Shown one piece after another: positions 28,586-41,196 of a stretch of 64,000 nt of DNA. The translations under genes were made by a program, and so were the position numbers. This DNA is from Physella acuta (taxonomy: Eukaryota > Mollusca > Gastropoda > Physidae), in assembly GCF_028476545.1 (NCBI RefSeq), contig NW_026732713.1, forward strand, positions 141,501-205,500, written 5' to 3'. Under the pieces are notes generated by a model. That model saw nothing but the letters and a program-made list of their open reading frames with translations. It searched no databases and was not told the origin of the DNA. Numbering within the stretch: position 1 is the stretch's first letter; each line of letters opens with the position of its first letter.

Positions 28586-28870
28586 GTATACTTAAGTATT
28601 CTAGAAAGTGTATGTAGTTTGTTACTTTGTGTGAAGACTACTTCATTCGATAAAGAATACTTGTAGACTTAGTGTTTTTTTTATCAACAGTGTTTGTTTA
28701 CTTTATATATAGTCTACTTCATCCGATTGACAAAACTTAGCTGATGAACTGTGTTGACTTGTGGACTAGCTGTTTTTTTAATCAAGAGTGTTTGTTTACT
28801 TTCTGTGAAGACTCCTTCATTCGATAAACAAAACTTAACAGGTGAAATGTGTTGGATAGTACACTAGGAG
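28586..28870. repeat. Degenerate tandem repeat, ~95 bp, 3 units
   Basis: Phrases TGTTTGTTTACTTT, GAAGACTACTTCATTCGATAA and ACTTGTGGACT recur at about 28620, 28690 and 28785 with insertions between them. Confidence 0.75.
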
Positions 28871-29745
<875 letters not shown>

Positions 29746-30480
29746 ATTAGCCAACCCTTTAGAAAAATTAACAGCTTTTTATAACCTTTAATGCTCCTGT
29801 TTAATGTTTAGAAAATTATTTGTAAAATAGCGAGACCAACTGCAAGAGGTAAAAAGTGATAACTAAGACATTTGCTAATTAACAATACAATTATTGCTTT
29901 ATTAATAACCTCGTATTTTCATTTTAACAATTTAACACTTACCTTTATTCTATTTTCAATATTTAACAATTTTATCCTAAACTTACTGATGCTTCTATTT
30001 TAAAAAATGCATTCATAACCAATACACCATTTGACGTAAAGTATTGAGTAAACATCGACAATAACGGCACTCGGTGATTAAAAAAAAAAAATCAATGCGG
30101 TGAATTATTCAAGCAGGCACGGCTAACCTGCCCGGGCACCTGCCACATGATATGACGCGCCACGTTATGTTATTTGTACATAAAGGTCAAGGTCAACTAG
30201 GGGGATATCCCTTGGTCGTGTTCATTTTTGTTCAAACAGTACATAGCTGTAAACATATAGGGGCGTGTGTATGTGTGTGTGCGTGTGGATGTGTGTGTGT
30301 GGGTTTAATGGTGGGGGATGGGGGTAAAAGTTTGGTTGGAGCCATGACAAAATAGCGTGACAGCAGTAAAAAAAATATCTGTAAACAATAGAGCCGTGCT
30401 ATTGTCTTTGAGTCAGCAATTACACGTCATAGTCAGCCCATTGTCGTTATTAATCATTGTGAGCCCACTTTATACGGCGA
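29746..30480. other. Unassigned spacer with a GT-rich section
   Basis: 30264-30302 is GT-rich (GTGTGTATGTGTGTG). No supported gene. Confidence 0.45.
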
Positions 30481-30765
30481 CACATTTTTTATGACCATTA
30501 ATAAATTGATAATTTTTCATGTTACCATTTATTTATATAGTGGAATGTATAGTCGATAATATAATGACAAGTGTTTAAGTCTCTTACTACAGTGACAAGA
30601 TTCTATGACCATTACTACAGTGGCAAGTTTTTATGAACTTTAATATAATGACAAATTTCTATAAACATTACTAGCATGACATACATATTTTTTTCTGAAA
30701 ATACCTAACTGACAAATTTCTATGACCATTATTAAAGTGACAAGTATTTACAAATGAAGTTACAC
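30481..30765. repeat. Degenerate tandem repeat, ~35-45 bp
   Basis: AGTGACAAGNNTCTATGACC and ATTACTAYAGTGACAA phrases recur about seven times with length variation. Confidence 0.75.
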
Positions 30766-30910
30766 ATTTCGTGGTTCATTCGTACTGCCACGCGCTTTTA
30801 TGATAATAAGGTAAAATATATGGGTATAGATCAAATAGTACAGGAATGTGTTGCTGTGTTAAGTAATAATGAAATAGATCACTTTGAGAATCGATAAAGA
30901 AGTTATTTTT

Positions 30911-31139
30911 CTCCCCTCCACTGTTTCTTTCAGGCATCTCTTCGACGACCCCCCCCCCCCCCAACCCCCACCCCATCCCTTCACCCCGAAGCACTTCTAC
31001 CTCCTCCTATTACCCCAGAAACGAAATAAAATTATATAGAAAATATACACTTTTACTACTTCCCCCACCCCCAGGAAAATTTAGTTCCCCCCCCCCCCAC
31101 TCCAGGAGATAAAGGTCTGAAAGAAACACTGTTCCACAC
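30911..31139. mobile_element. hAT-like MITE family M2, copy 1 (worn)
   Basis: Element 30919-31131 begins CACTGTTTCTTTCAGGCATC and ends GTCTGAAAGAAACACTG, imperfect inverted ends of family M2. The interior holds three C-tracts and TATAGAAAATATACACTTTT. Flanks agree at five of eight bases only, so the target duplication is uncertain. Confidence 0.75.
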
Positions 31140-31869
31140 CAGCTCTTCTGCTATCCTCATCCACACACCTGCGATCACGTGCCCTTAAAAAATCACAGGT
31201 ATACTTAAAGTGACATAACCCTCCCCCCCCCCACCCCCTCAGATAACTGTTTTTAAACTTTATGATAAGATCAAAACTCAAATTTTCATGTTTTAAACTT
31301 GGCAGCATGCTGACATTTTTTTATTCGACAAAAAAAACTTTGCAACACTGATGCTATTTTTAGACTTATTAGCACCGGATGTGCTATCGATAAATTATTT
31401 ACCTGTGGGATTTTTTTTTGCCTTTTTAACTAAGTCGTCGCACTTAAATTACGACATCTGCGAGTTCCGGTCCGTTTCCGATTTGATAAGATAACTAGAT
31501 GATAAGGCAAGCAACGCCTTTTTTTTTCTAACACAAATTATGTTCATTAGCATGTAGAATTTATCTTGTGAAAAAAAAATCCATATGCTAAAAAGCTCAC
31601 GATCATCTAAGCAAACATAAAACAGCTGCCAAGAAAATAAGTTAAGTCACAGACGCTTTTAGTTGGGCTCCTGGGATTACTGGAACTGTTTTCTAAGCTT
31701 CTTTTGGCACTTGAGCCGACAAAGTAATCAGTGGAACAGCTTAAGCAGGTGACGTTAGAGGGGGCTGTTTTATGTGTGTGCGTTGTTACATGTCTATTAT
31801 GATCACAGCAGATAAAGTCGTTACGTTCCGTCGCTATGTTTGTTTAATGGTCTGTTAAAAAGGAAAGAG
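31132..31869. other. Unassigned spacer with a C-run
   Basis: A C-run near 31222-31240 may be part of a further worn M2 element. No gene seen. Confidence 0.4.
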
Positions 31870-32150
31870 TTATTCAGGGGCTAAGCTATTAAAGACTGAA
31901 TAGGTTTTTTTTCTCTTTTTTTTTTTAAATTTATGTATCACATATGTTAAAAATTAGGAACTATTTTTAACTATTAAAGACTGAATACTTTTTAATTTTT
32001 TTAAAAATTTTTTTAATGTATGTATCACATATGTTTAAACATTAGAAACTATTTTTAGCTATTAAAGCCTGAAAACTTTTTTTTTATTTATGTATCACAT
32101 CTGTTAAAACTTTAAGAACTATTTTTAGCCACTTGGCTGTATTTTAAAAC
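31870..32150. repeat. Tandem repeat, ~105 bp, 3 units
   Basis: GCTATTAAAGACTGAATA, a T-run, and TTATGTATCACATATGTTAA followed by GAACTATTTTTA recur at about 31885, 31970 and 32060. Confidence 0.88.
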
Positions 32151-32176
32151 TCACTCTTATAAATAATAATAAAAAT

Positions 32177-32370
32177 GGTAGGAATAGCGTGGTTGGATGG
32201 CAGAGCATACAGCTGCTAACCCGAAAGCATCGAGTTCAGATCCCATGCTAGAACCCGTAACTGACTGGAAAAGCAAAGGGGCTCGGCATAGTGCTGACCA
32301 CGATATCCCTTTTTTTGCCGAGGTAAAAAAAAAAAAAAACAGGTGAACTCTACTTCACTTTCCTTTTCTA
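32177..32370 (+). repeat. SINE S1 copy, plus strand, internal deletion
   Basis: Head GCGTGGTTGGATGGCAGAGC, B-box GAGTTCAGATCCC, then GGCATAGTGCTGACCACGAT and tail GGTGAACTCTACTTCACTTT. The CACCCAGCTCTGATGGG section is missing. Confidence 0.88.
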
Positions 32371-32579
32371 CAGTCGTGTTCAAAATGTTATTTTATTTAA
32401 AACAAAACAAAAACATAACAATCATTATAACATTCAGCAGATTCACTACATTTTATTAAAACAAAGTATATTGTAAACTTTTTTTAAATAGACACCCTCA
32501 GCATCTTAGCTAATACATCTACGGCTAAATTGCCAATATTATAACCATTAGTGCACCTAGCGGCACTATAAACTCGACT

Positions 32580-32790
32580 TGGACTGTTAACCCTTTATCG
32601 TCTGGGACAGAAAACCCTCTACCCCGGCGACAGTTAACCCTCTACCTCCCGCGACAGTTAACCCTCTACCGCCCGCGAAAGTTAACCCTCTACCGCCCGC
32701 GACAGTTAACCCTCTACCGCCCGCGACAGTTAACCCTCTACCGCCCGCGACAGTTAACCCTCTACCTCCCGCGACAGTTAACCCTCCTCC
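32580..32790. repeat. 24-bp minisatellite, GTTAACCCTCTACCGCCCGCGACA
   Basis: About eight units of 24 bp; variants replace CCGCCCGC with CTCCCGC-type or CCCCGGC-type words. Much more GC-rich than its surroundings and immediately upstream of the candidate promoter at 32800. Confidence 0.95.
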
Positions 32791-32799
32791 CTAGTATAA

Positions 32800-33311
32800 T
32801 CCACCGTCGCGTGCCGACGTCTTACGTCACTAGCCAACACAAAACCACGCGCGCGTGAAATAAATCTAAACCGTTACAACTCACACCACAGCAGATGTGT
32901 CCTCACGGCGAAGAAATTTTTTCCAACAGCTTTTTCTCTCGACATCTAATATAAAAAAAAAACAGTTTGTTTTTCTTACTACTAGCTCATGGCGATGAGA
33001 TATTCTTTTTTTATACAACGTCGGACGCTAGATTAATCTAAACTACTGGCTTGGGACGTGCTTGTTTCGCTTTGTCGAGTATTATTTTATGTCGGCTATG
33101 ACAACAGAAGAAACAATCGGAAGACCGATTTGCACTGAGGAGAAGTTCTATTCGTGATAACGGCTATAGCTTGTTACAGGGGACTTGACGGATTCTCTTT
33201 GTGATAAAGATTGAGGGGATTTTGGATTGGGAATTCAGACTGGACTTTAATTGGTGACTGGAAGTTCTAATTAAGTTTAAGTGCGGACTTTTAAAGTGGG
33301 ACAGCTCAGGT
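32800..33311 (+). promoter_or_regulatory. Candidate promoter and 5' UTR exon
   Basis: A locally GC- and CpG-richer stretch with a cAMP-response-element half (TTACGTCA at 32822-32829), GACGTC just before it and CGCGCGCG-like words. It then reads as non-coding sequence to a strong splice-donor-like CAG|GTGAGA at about 33308-33314. No start codon with a long frame is present. Suggestive only. Confidence 0.25.
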
Positions 33312-33873
33312 GAGATAAAACATATTTTAATTTTATAATTACACATTTTAACCTATCTTACCTCGTACTTATGCGTTAATGGGTTTTAATTGTTAATCAA
33401 TGATTATATAATCTCATTAGCGTCGCTATACGATTTGATGGGCTGTGAAATTTGATAATTAAGTTTATAGACTTTGCTAGATATGATGAGACCCATGATT
33501 TAATTTCTTTTAATAAGTAATAATAAAATAATTTAAATATCATATATATATAATACACAATAACTAATTTAAAAAGTAAATGATGCTCGATTAGGGGGGG
33601 GGGTGTGACAACAATATATTGTTGTGTGATTTGGTTGCACTGGTTTCGTTCACCTTTCTTAATTATCACTGTAGCCTTGATCATGGGGATATAGAAACTA
33701 ATATTAAAGGAATTACATATTCGATAGGCATAGTTAATAGAAAAAAAAAGATGTTTGATTGTATCTGGATCTATCACACTCTATGTTGTTGTTTTTAGAA
33801 ATAAAATACAGTTGTTCAGATTGAACAATGAGGTAGAATTTAGTTTTCATTCAACTGTTGAACACAACATATC
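33312..33873. other. Unassigned AT-rich spacer
   Basis: No supported gene. Confidence 0.4.
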
Positions 33874-34096
33874 CCTATCAACAGTGCTTCTTTTAGACTT
33901 TCTACCTGGGGGGGGGGGGGGGGCACTTGATATTATCGGGGGGGGGGGGGGGTTGGGGGGCGGACACTGGTAAAAGTATGATTTCTATATACATTCCATT
34001 ACTTTCGGGTTGGGGGTGGGGGCGGTAGACTTTCTTCGAGGGGACTGAGCCCCCCCCCCCCCCGAAGAGATGCCTGTAAGAAACTCTTCCTATCAA
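33874..34096. mobile_element. hAT-like MITE family M2, copy 2, perfect 8-bp TSD
   Basis: Element 33882-34088 begins CAGTGCTTCTTTTAGAC and ends GCCTGTAAGAAACTCTT. Both flanks are CCTATCAA. The interior carries four long G- or C-tracts and AAAAGTATGATTTCTATATA, the module seen in all longer M2 copies. Confidence 0.92.
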
Positions 34097-34196
34097 ATAC
34101 CGAATGGTCTGTGAGGATAAATAAGGTAGTTTGAATAAGTTAGCGAAATATTTTTTTGTCAACTTAATTGTGAAAACTTGTAGCGAAGTTGTGTTT

Positions 34197-34975
34197 TTGC
34201 TTTCTCCTATATACGAAGTATAGAGAAAGTATTGTAATCGTGCACAAAAATCACTTGAAATTTTAACAATTTTCACCGTATTACACCTCAGTCCTTCATC
34301 ACATCCGAAGTATAGAGGACTTATTTTAATCGGGCAAAAATTATCAATCCAGATTTATCAAAATTAAGAGGTTTTATGCGTAATCCAGTCTGAAAAACTG
34401 GGCTTTGCAATTCTGTCCGTATGTCTGTGTGTCTGTGTGTGTGTGTGTAAACACGATAACTTGAGTACCGTTACAGCTAGGTTGATGAAATTCCATATAT
34501 AAGTATTTTATCGAAATCATAGATCTGTATCAACTTTTGAGCGATTTCCGATAACCGGAAGTGGTACTTTTCCTACTTTGAATTTTTCAAAAGCCTATAA
34601 CTTGAGTACTATTTCAGATAGATAAATGAAATTTCACATGGTAAGTAAAAGATCTAATTCTCTACCTTCTGTTAAATTTCCGTTGACCGGAAGTAGTAAT
34701 TTACGCTACTTCCAATTTCTCAAAAAACAAATGTAAATTTTTAAAGTACTAATAATATTGCGCACTATTATGCACTTTTTTATTTGGCGTTCACTTGGTG
34801 TGCAATGAATTTGTCTACGAGATTTTATTCTATTTTTAAAACTTTAAGTATTTAAAATGGATTAAAAATCATGTCTATAGCCCGATTTCCCATCCCCTGT
34901 TATTTTATATAAGAATATTCGAGAAAGTTTAGGGGAAATAACTCCCGGTTTATTTAACTGTGTTTAGCTGTTGTT
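34197..34975 (+). repeat. Dispersed repeat R1, copy 1
   Basis: Starts TACGAAGTATAGAGAAAG, passes CTTGTCCGTATGTCTG-like and GTGTGTGTAAACACGATAAC, two CCGGAAGT words separated by about 150 bp, AAAGTACTAATAATATTGCG and GGCGTTCACTTGGTG, and ends CTCCCGGTTTATTT. Matches 37182-37820 along its length. Non-coding; family unknown. Confidence 0.88.
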
Positions 34976-35020
34976 GCTTAATTTGGTGTCATCTGGCACA
35001 TGGTCTATGGGCCCGTGGTC

Positions 35021-35106
35021 ATCTCGCCCAGTGGGGGTGGGGGCGGTAGACTTTCTTCGGGGGGGGGGGGGGCTAAGAGATGTCTGGAAGAAACTCTGAT
35101 CTCGCC
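35021..35106. mobile_element. hAT-like MITE family M2, copy 3 (70 bp), perfect 8-bp TSD
   Basis: Element 35029-35098 begins CAGTGGGGGTGGGGG and ends ATGTCTGGAAGAAACTCTG; both flanks are ATCTCGCC. It appears to be a shortened derivative with most of the left end and interior missing. Confidence 0.88.
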
Positions 35107-35799
35107 CATAGTCTCTGCACCCAAGGTCATTAAGCTAATGAATATTAAATGGTCCCATGGTTAGTGAGTCCATGACTATTACGTAGGCTCATTGCCGATG
35201 GGCCAAGGGGGCCAAGGTATATTAAGTGTTCCCATTGTCAGTCAACCCATTGCTATTAAGTATGGACCCACGCAGCTTAAGTTGAGTTTTTTGTTATGAA
35301 AACGAGCCCACTTTATACTCAACTTTCATGCCTTGACCTACTACTATTCTTTCACTTTTCACAAGTATTGCTAAAGAATGGCAATCATAAAAATATTTAT
35401 ATTCACACATTTTAATAAACTAAAAACCTGTTGAATTTAGAATCAACCTTTTTATTTAATCAGAGAGTTGTGTATCAGTTTCCATCAAACAACTGTCAGT
35501 GGATGCATTTCAGCATAGAATATAATCGCAGCACCTGATTATGATGGGGAGGGGGGGGATTAACTTTTGGTGTTATCTGAGAAACATTGACAATATTAGC
35601 AGATAAAATATCAGATATAGGATCTGGCCCAGATCCATTAGTGGAGATCACAGACTTCCGACACAGACTTCCGTGTCAGTAGAAACCTAGGGCACCACAA
35701 TTTAAAAAAAAACTGTCGGTAAAATTAAGGCCACATCTATATAAAGTTTATTTAAAACCTAGGCTATAAACTCCTACAGTGTTAGTAGAACTTAGGCCA
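35107..35799. other. Spacer with degenerate short repeats
   Basis: Between about 34990 and 35310 short phrases such as CCCATGGTTAGTGAGTCCAT and ATTAAGT recur loosely. Otherwise nothing recognised. Confidence 0.4.
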
Positions 35800-36425
35800 C
35801 ACCCCTATAATGTGTCAGTAAAATGGGTCACGCCCATATAATTTGACATTCAAAACTAGGCCACACCAATATAATGTGACAACAAAACCTAGGCCACACC
35901 CATATAATGCGACAATAAAACCTAGGCCACACCCATATAATGCGACAATAAAACCTAGGCCACACCCATATAATGCGACAATAAAACCTAGGCCACACCC
36001 ATATAATGTGACAATAAAACCTAGGCCACACCCATATAATGTGACAATAAAACCTAGGCCACACCCATATAATGCGACAATAAAACCTAGGCCACACCCA
36101 TATAATGCGACAATAAAACCTAGGCCACACCCATATAATGTGACAATAAAACCTAGGCCACACCCATATAATGCGACAATAAAACCTAGGCCACACCCAT
36201 ATAATGTGACAATAAAACCTAGGCCACACCCATATAATTTGACAATAAAACCTAGGCCATACCCATATAATGTGACAATAAAACCTAGGCCACACCCATA
36301 TAATGCGACAATAAAACCTAGGCCACACCCATATAATGTGACAATAAAACCTAGGCCACACCCATATAATGTGACAATAAAACCTAGGCCAAACCCATAT
36401 AATGTGACATTCAAACCCAGGCATT
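35800..36425. repeat. 33-bp minisatellite, ~17 units
   Basis: Unit CCTAGGCCACACCCATATAA plus TGYGACAATAAAA. The period of 33 is a multiple of three, so both strands stay open in several frames for about 200 codons (for example TIKPRPHPYNA on plus). Units differ mainly at one position (TGCGAC or TGTGAC). There is no start context, codon bias or conserved protein behind these frames. Confidence 0.96.
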
Positions 36426-36719
36426 ACAGCCTTCGTGTCAACAAAACCTACGTCCTACCCCCACCACAGTCTCAGTGAAACGTAAACCACGCCCTCACAC
36501 ATCGTGAGTAAACCTCTAAAAACTTCCGGTTCCACCCCTACAGCAACACAGAAATCTGAACCCCGCTTGACATCCAGTACAATCTAGCACCGTGCCAACT
36601 TGAAGAAATATAATTCGAATGTAGAGTGTAATTATTGAATGGGTAACATCCAAGCAAATGTGAAGAGAAATTTGAAAGTAATGTGCGCACACTATGAGAG
36701 AACGTGAAATTAAATTGTA

Positions 36720-36945
36720 ACCCACAATGGAGTTTTTTCAGGCATTTTCGAGGGGGTTGGGGGGGGGGGGGTAAGGACAGGGGAGTACCCCTCCCTTAAC
36801 ACATCGACCACCCAGGACGAAATTTAAAAAAAAATATAATTTATATAGATAATCTATACTTTAACCATCGTCCGTCGCCCCCCCCCCCCCCCCCCACCCC
36901 TTTCTAGAGAAAAAACAAAATGTCTGTAATTAACCCTGCCAAAAT
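36720..36945. mobile_element. Worn M2-like MITE
   Basis: Left part GTTTTTTCAGGCATTTTCG plus G-tract, central TATAGATAATCTATACTTTA, long C-tract, and right part AAAATGTCTGTAATTAACCC. Same order of modules as intact M2 copies; ends are too eroded to place a target duplication. Confidence 0.6.
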
Positions 36946-37181
36946 TGTGTCCTGAAACGGATCATTGTGAAAATCAATACACCCTATTTAGAATGTTTTA
37001 CATTATGGTCAAAATAACCGTAACTCTAACCCTAAGCACAAAAATAACCCATGCTGTTACTCGAAACGTAACCCAATCGAAACCTAAATACTAAGAACCC
37101 GGATCTAAACAAAGATAGGGAATGAGAAAAAAAACACCATGTAGTTTTGTTGTACCGGTGGTTATTTTCTTTTCTTACTTT

Positions 37182-37820
37182 CTCGTATATAAGAAGTATA
37201 GAGAAAGTCTTGTAATCGTGCAAAAAAATCGAGATTTTTACAAATCTCGACGTTTTATACCTCACTGATGCGGAAAAACATAATTTTGCAATCTTGTCCG
37301 TATATCTGTGTGTCTGTCTGTGTGTCTGTCTGTGTGTAAACACGATAACTTGAGTACCGTTACAGCTAGGTTGATGAAATTTCATATATAAGTATTTTTT
37401 CAAAATCGTAGATCCGTATCAAATTTTGAGCGATTTCCGATAATCGGAAGTTGTACTTTTTTTACTTTGAATTTTTCAAATGCCTATAACTATTTCAGAT
37501 AGATAAATGAAATTTCACATGTAAGTAAAAGATCTAATTCTCTACCTTCTGTCAAATTTTGAGTAATTTCTGTTTACCGGAAGTTCTAATTGACGCTATT
37601 TCCGCTTTCTCAAAAAACACATGTAAATTTATAAAGTACTAATAATATTGCGCACTATTATGCACATTTTGTTTTGGCGTTCGCTTGGTGCGCAACTCGT
37701 TTTCTATGAGATTCTATTCTATTTTTAAAAATTTAAGTCATTAAAAATCATGTCTATATTTCAAGTTATATAAGAATATTCGAGAAATTTTAGGGGAGAT
37801 CACTCCCGGTTTATTTAAAT
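37182..37820 (+). repeat. Dispersed repeat R1, copy 2
   Basis: Begins TATAAGAAGTATAGAGAAAG and matches 34197-34975 in order, with internal deletions: GTGTCTGTCTGTGTG, AACACGATAACTTGAGTACC, CCGGAAGTTCTAATTGACGC, CTAATAATATTGCGCAC, CACTCCCGGTTTATTT. Confidence 0.9.
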
Positions 37821-38230
37821 ACAAGAAACCATTTTTCCCCATTTTTATTTTGTTGCCACTGAGATGTGACGTCACAAGGCGACAAGCTAAAGCATTTAAA
37901 CAAACATTTTTTTTCTCCCCTGTAACTAAAAAAAGGAAAGTTAACTCTGGTGCAAGTCTGGTTACATAAAGAGTTGTTTTCTCCTGATACCATTGATAGC
38001 GTCGAGAGCAAGCGACGGCCGGCGTCAGGCGTAGTGTGGTTATCTAAAGTCAACATCTGGCAAACAGCCGTAAGACAAGCGAATCGATGGTGTTCAATTA
38101 AACACGATAGGGCGCCCGTCAGGGGACGCCACCCGCGCCCCGTGGCATTACATAAAGATGGCAAATCACCACTACCGTCTCACCAACATGTAGGTCGTTG
38201 CTTAAGGAAAATAAAAGGGGGAAATTAGGA
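37821..38230. promoter_or_regulatory. GC- and CpG-richer island with a consensus CRE
   Basis: TGACGTCA at 37867-37874 is followed by a CpG-rich segment at about 37995-38160 (words such as GCGACGGCCGGCGTCAGGCG). It could be a promoter or unmethylated regulatory element. No coding exon could be defended here. Confidence 0.25.
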
Positions 38231-38872
38231 ATTGGTCTGCATTTAGACGGACGTGGGAATGGTAGCTGTTTCACGGGAAATCCCGATTACTAAAAATGTA
38301 ATGTTTTCATTTTTACGGGAATCACAATTTAGATGACATCATGAATTATGTGTTTTTCTAAAATGTGCACAAAAATTGTATCCTTATGGGAGTTCATCTT
38401 CTTCTTCTTCGTTCTTTATTGTGATTCCTTCAACATTATTCAGTATTACAATTCAACTTGTTATGATTCATATGACCAGCTGACTACGACCTCCAGCCTG
38501 CTTTTCTTTCTGAATTTTCTTCCATAGCCTTTGTCTATCCAAGGAGAATCTGTTAGGCAGCAGTTACTTGTTTCCAGAGTTTCCTCTCCTAAATGATTTG
38601 CTGTCCCCACCTTACGAGCATCTGCTGTGAGGTTCCGAACCCCGTGCCTTTCCATTTAGCAATGATGATCTCTACCCCCCCCCCCCCCCCCCCCCCGACC
38701 ACGATATCCCTGCACAGTTCGTCTGTTTCTTTGACCTTCTAGATTAGAACAACGACATGTATTTTTAGATTCCCCGAATAGGGTTAAGTGCCAAAGAAAT
38801 GAATGGGGTTGGACGGCTTTAAAGGTGCAAACATAAAAAGTTAGTTATTTAAATCTCGAATCATGTCCTTTT
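38231..38872. other. Unassigned spacer with C-run and SINE scrap
   Basis: A C-run of over 20 at about 38676-38697 is followed by GACCACGATATCCCT, a short piece of an S1 SINE. Nothing else recognised. Confidence 0.45.
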
Positions 38873-39097
38873 AGCAGTAAAGTTCCCTTTTAAACTTTGC
38901 GCCCCACGTAGAGGGTGGAGTAGAGTTCCCCTGTTTCTTTTACCTCGGCACATAAAGCGATAATCAGGTCAACACTATACCCAGCCGTCTTTTTTCCCTA
39001 ACGTAAGCCAGGTACCAATCAGAGCTGGGTGGACTCAGGGACGTACTAGCCATACATTCGAAGACGAACACTCTACCATTCGACCACGCCGTTCCAT
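38873..39097 (-). repeat. SINE S1 copy, minus strand
   Basis: Tail AGTAAAGTTCCCTTTTAAAC, then GTGGAGTAGAGTTCCCCTGT, CAACACTATACCCAGCCGTC, CAGAGCTGGGTGGACTCAGG and head CGACCACGCCGTTCC. Confidence 0.9.
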
Positions 39098-40049
39098 TCC
39101 CGTTACCAGTAACAAAAGAAAAAAAAGTCCTGCCCTTGTGGGAGTCAATGCCGTGTCTGCATGTTTTTATTTGAACTTACCTACTCAAACTACCCATACA
39201 CAGATATTATAAGTACCAACGTGCATCAACAAACAATGATCACTCAACCTCACCACAACAAATACAATTCTCAACGCAAAAAAAAAACCAGAACAAAAAA
39301 AACAATCACATAATAATACCTAAACAAACTAGGGCGCCATGAATTGACATGGCCAATCAATTACCACTTCCGTTCAACCCCTCCTCCTCTCGAGAATTCC
39401 CTCAACTTAACATCCACAACAACTACAAAAATAACCAAACTATTTTTTTATCTCATTCTGTACCCTGTTATTTTCTGTATTTTTTTACTCTACTATATTT
39501 ATCTCTCCCCAAATTTTTTGTTTCTATTTATAGCACCTGTTTCCTATAAATACAACACACAAAACACATTCAACAAACGAACAAAGTACGAACTTTTGCC
39601 ACCAAAGAGTGCAGCGATAATCGAAGACGTCATTATTTGACGCCCAATTTCTAGAAATTGTATTAACGAAATTTGAATAGCAACGAAATGACAATACTTG
39701 TTGGCTTTTTTCCTTTACATCCCGAAATGTGACGTGTAGAAAGAAATGTTTGTGCAACTGGAAATAGATTTAAATTTTAATTCGGTTTTTGTATACTCTA
39801 GACCCGAGCTAGAAATGGCGTTTTCTTTTTATCTTTTCAACTTTTATAACTCACTTCAAGTGATGTGGACGGGATGGCCGATTACAGATTAGCCTTCAGG
39901 TCAAGCAACATTGCTGATATTATTTTTAATGTCTATAGATCTAAAATGGGAAGCTCGGGGTCGACTTTACAGTTCCAACAGTTCCTACACCTAAAACTGA
40001 TATCTATATTAGAGTCTCTCTCATCAACATTAAAAAATAAATACTAATG
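39098..40049. other. Unassigned spacer
   Basis: AT-rich. Short frames (around 39344-39640 and 39865-40047) have low-complexity or unconvincing composition; I do not call them genes. Confidence 0.4.
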
Positions 40050-40880
40050 GTTAGCTTTACATAGCTATAAAAAATAAGATAAGCTAGCTATTGGTAGCTT
40101 TACAGTTCTACAGCTATAACTGCTAACAATGTGGTGGGTTTATAGTTCTACAGCTATAACCTCTAGTTAGGGGACGCCTTCATAGCTTCACAGCCATAGC
40201 TGCTAGCTATAGGGGAGTTCCTCATTAATTCTATGCGGAAACAAGCAATGGGGTGTCTTCTTATTTCTGTCATAGCTATCGGGTGGCTTCACAGTTCTAC
40301 AGCTATAACTACTAACTATAGAGTGGCAGCTCCAAATCCCACCGCAATAAAAGCTAACTATAAGGTAGTTTCTCACTATTCCTCAGCTATAATTACTAGT
40401 GAAGGCGTGGCTTTTCACCATTCAACAACAACAGCTAGTTATGAGGGGGGGGGGGGTAGGCTTCTCAATTCTACAGAGCTTGCTTTGAGCCATATAATGT
40501 CTTCTTAGTTTAACATCTCCCACTGCCAGCTATAATCTCTCCTCACAGCTATAAATGTCAGCAATAGGCTGGTTACTAAAAGTTATAATTGCCAGCTACA
40601 TAGGTGGCTCTTCACAACTATAACTGCCTGCTGCATGGTTTGCTCTTCACAGTTATAACTGCCAGCTACATCTATGGCTACTTAAAGCTATAACTCCAGC
40701 TATAAGCTGGCCCCTCACAGCTATAATTGCCAACTACATTTATGGCTACTTACTGCTACAAGCTGACTCCTCACATCTATAACTGACAGAAATAAGCTGA
40801 CTCCTTACAGCTATAACTGCCAGCTACAAGCTGACTCAACACAGCTATAACTGACAGCTACAAGGGCAACTACCCAGCGT
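40050..40880. repeat. Degenerate minisatellite built on CAGCTATAACTGCTAGC
   Basis: More than fifteen units of roughly 35-45 bp containing ACAGCTATAACTGC; the left half adds TTCTACAG and the right half adds CAGCTACAAGCTGACTC. Internally self-complementary (AGCTATAGCT). Confidence 0.88.
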
Positions 40881-41089
40881 GAAAGCACCCAGAGTGCACT
40901 CCGCATGACAAACACGACAACATAATTAACTCTCTCACACCCAAACATACCCAAGGTCAGCGTTTTCGCTAAGTAACACCACGTGACACCCGTCTAACTG
41001 GTTGCTGGAGAATTATTGCCCCGGTGAAGGCAAACGTCATTTCGGTCGAAGATCTCGCGTCGCTTTGGAGGTCAGCCAAGCTTGGGGTA

Positions 41090-41148
41090 AACAAGGACAC
41101 GACCTTCAGGGAGGATCCTGTGATTTTGGCAATATGGCTGTCAAGAGT

Positions 41149-41196
<48 letters not shown>

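Noticed and set aside
35815-36478. Three ~200-aa frames on both strands
   Set aside because: They are reading frames through a 33-bp minisatellite; the protein repeats follow from the DNA period.
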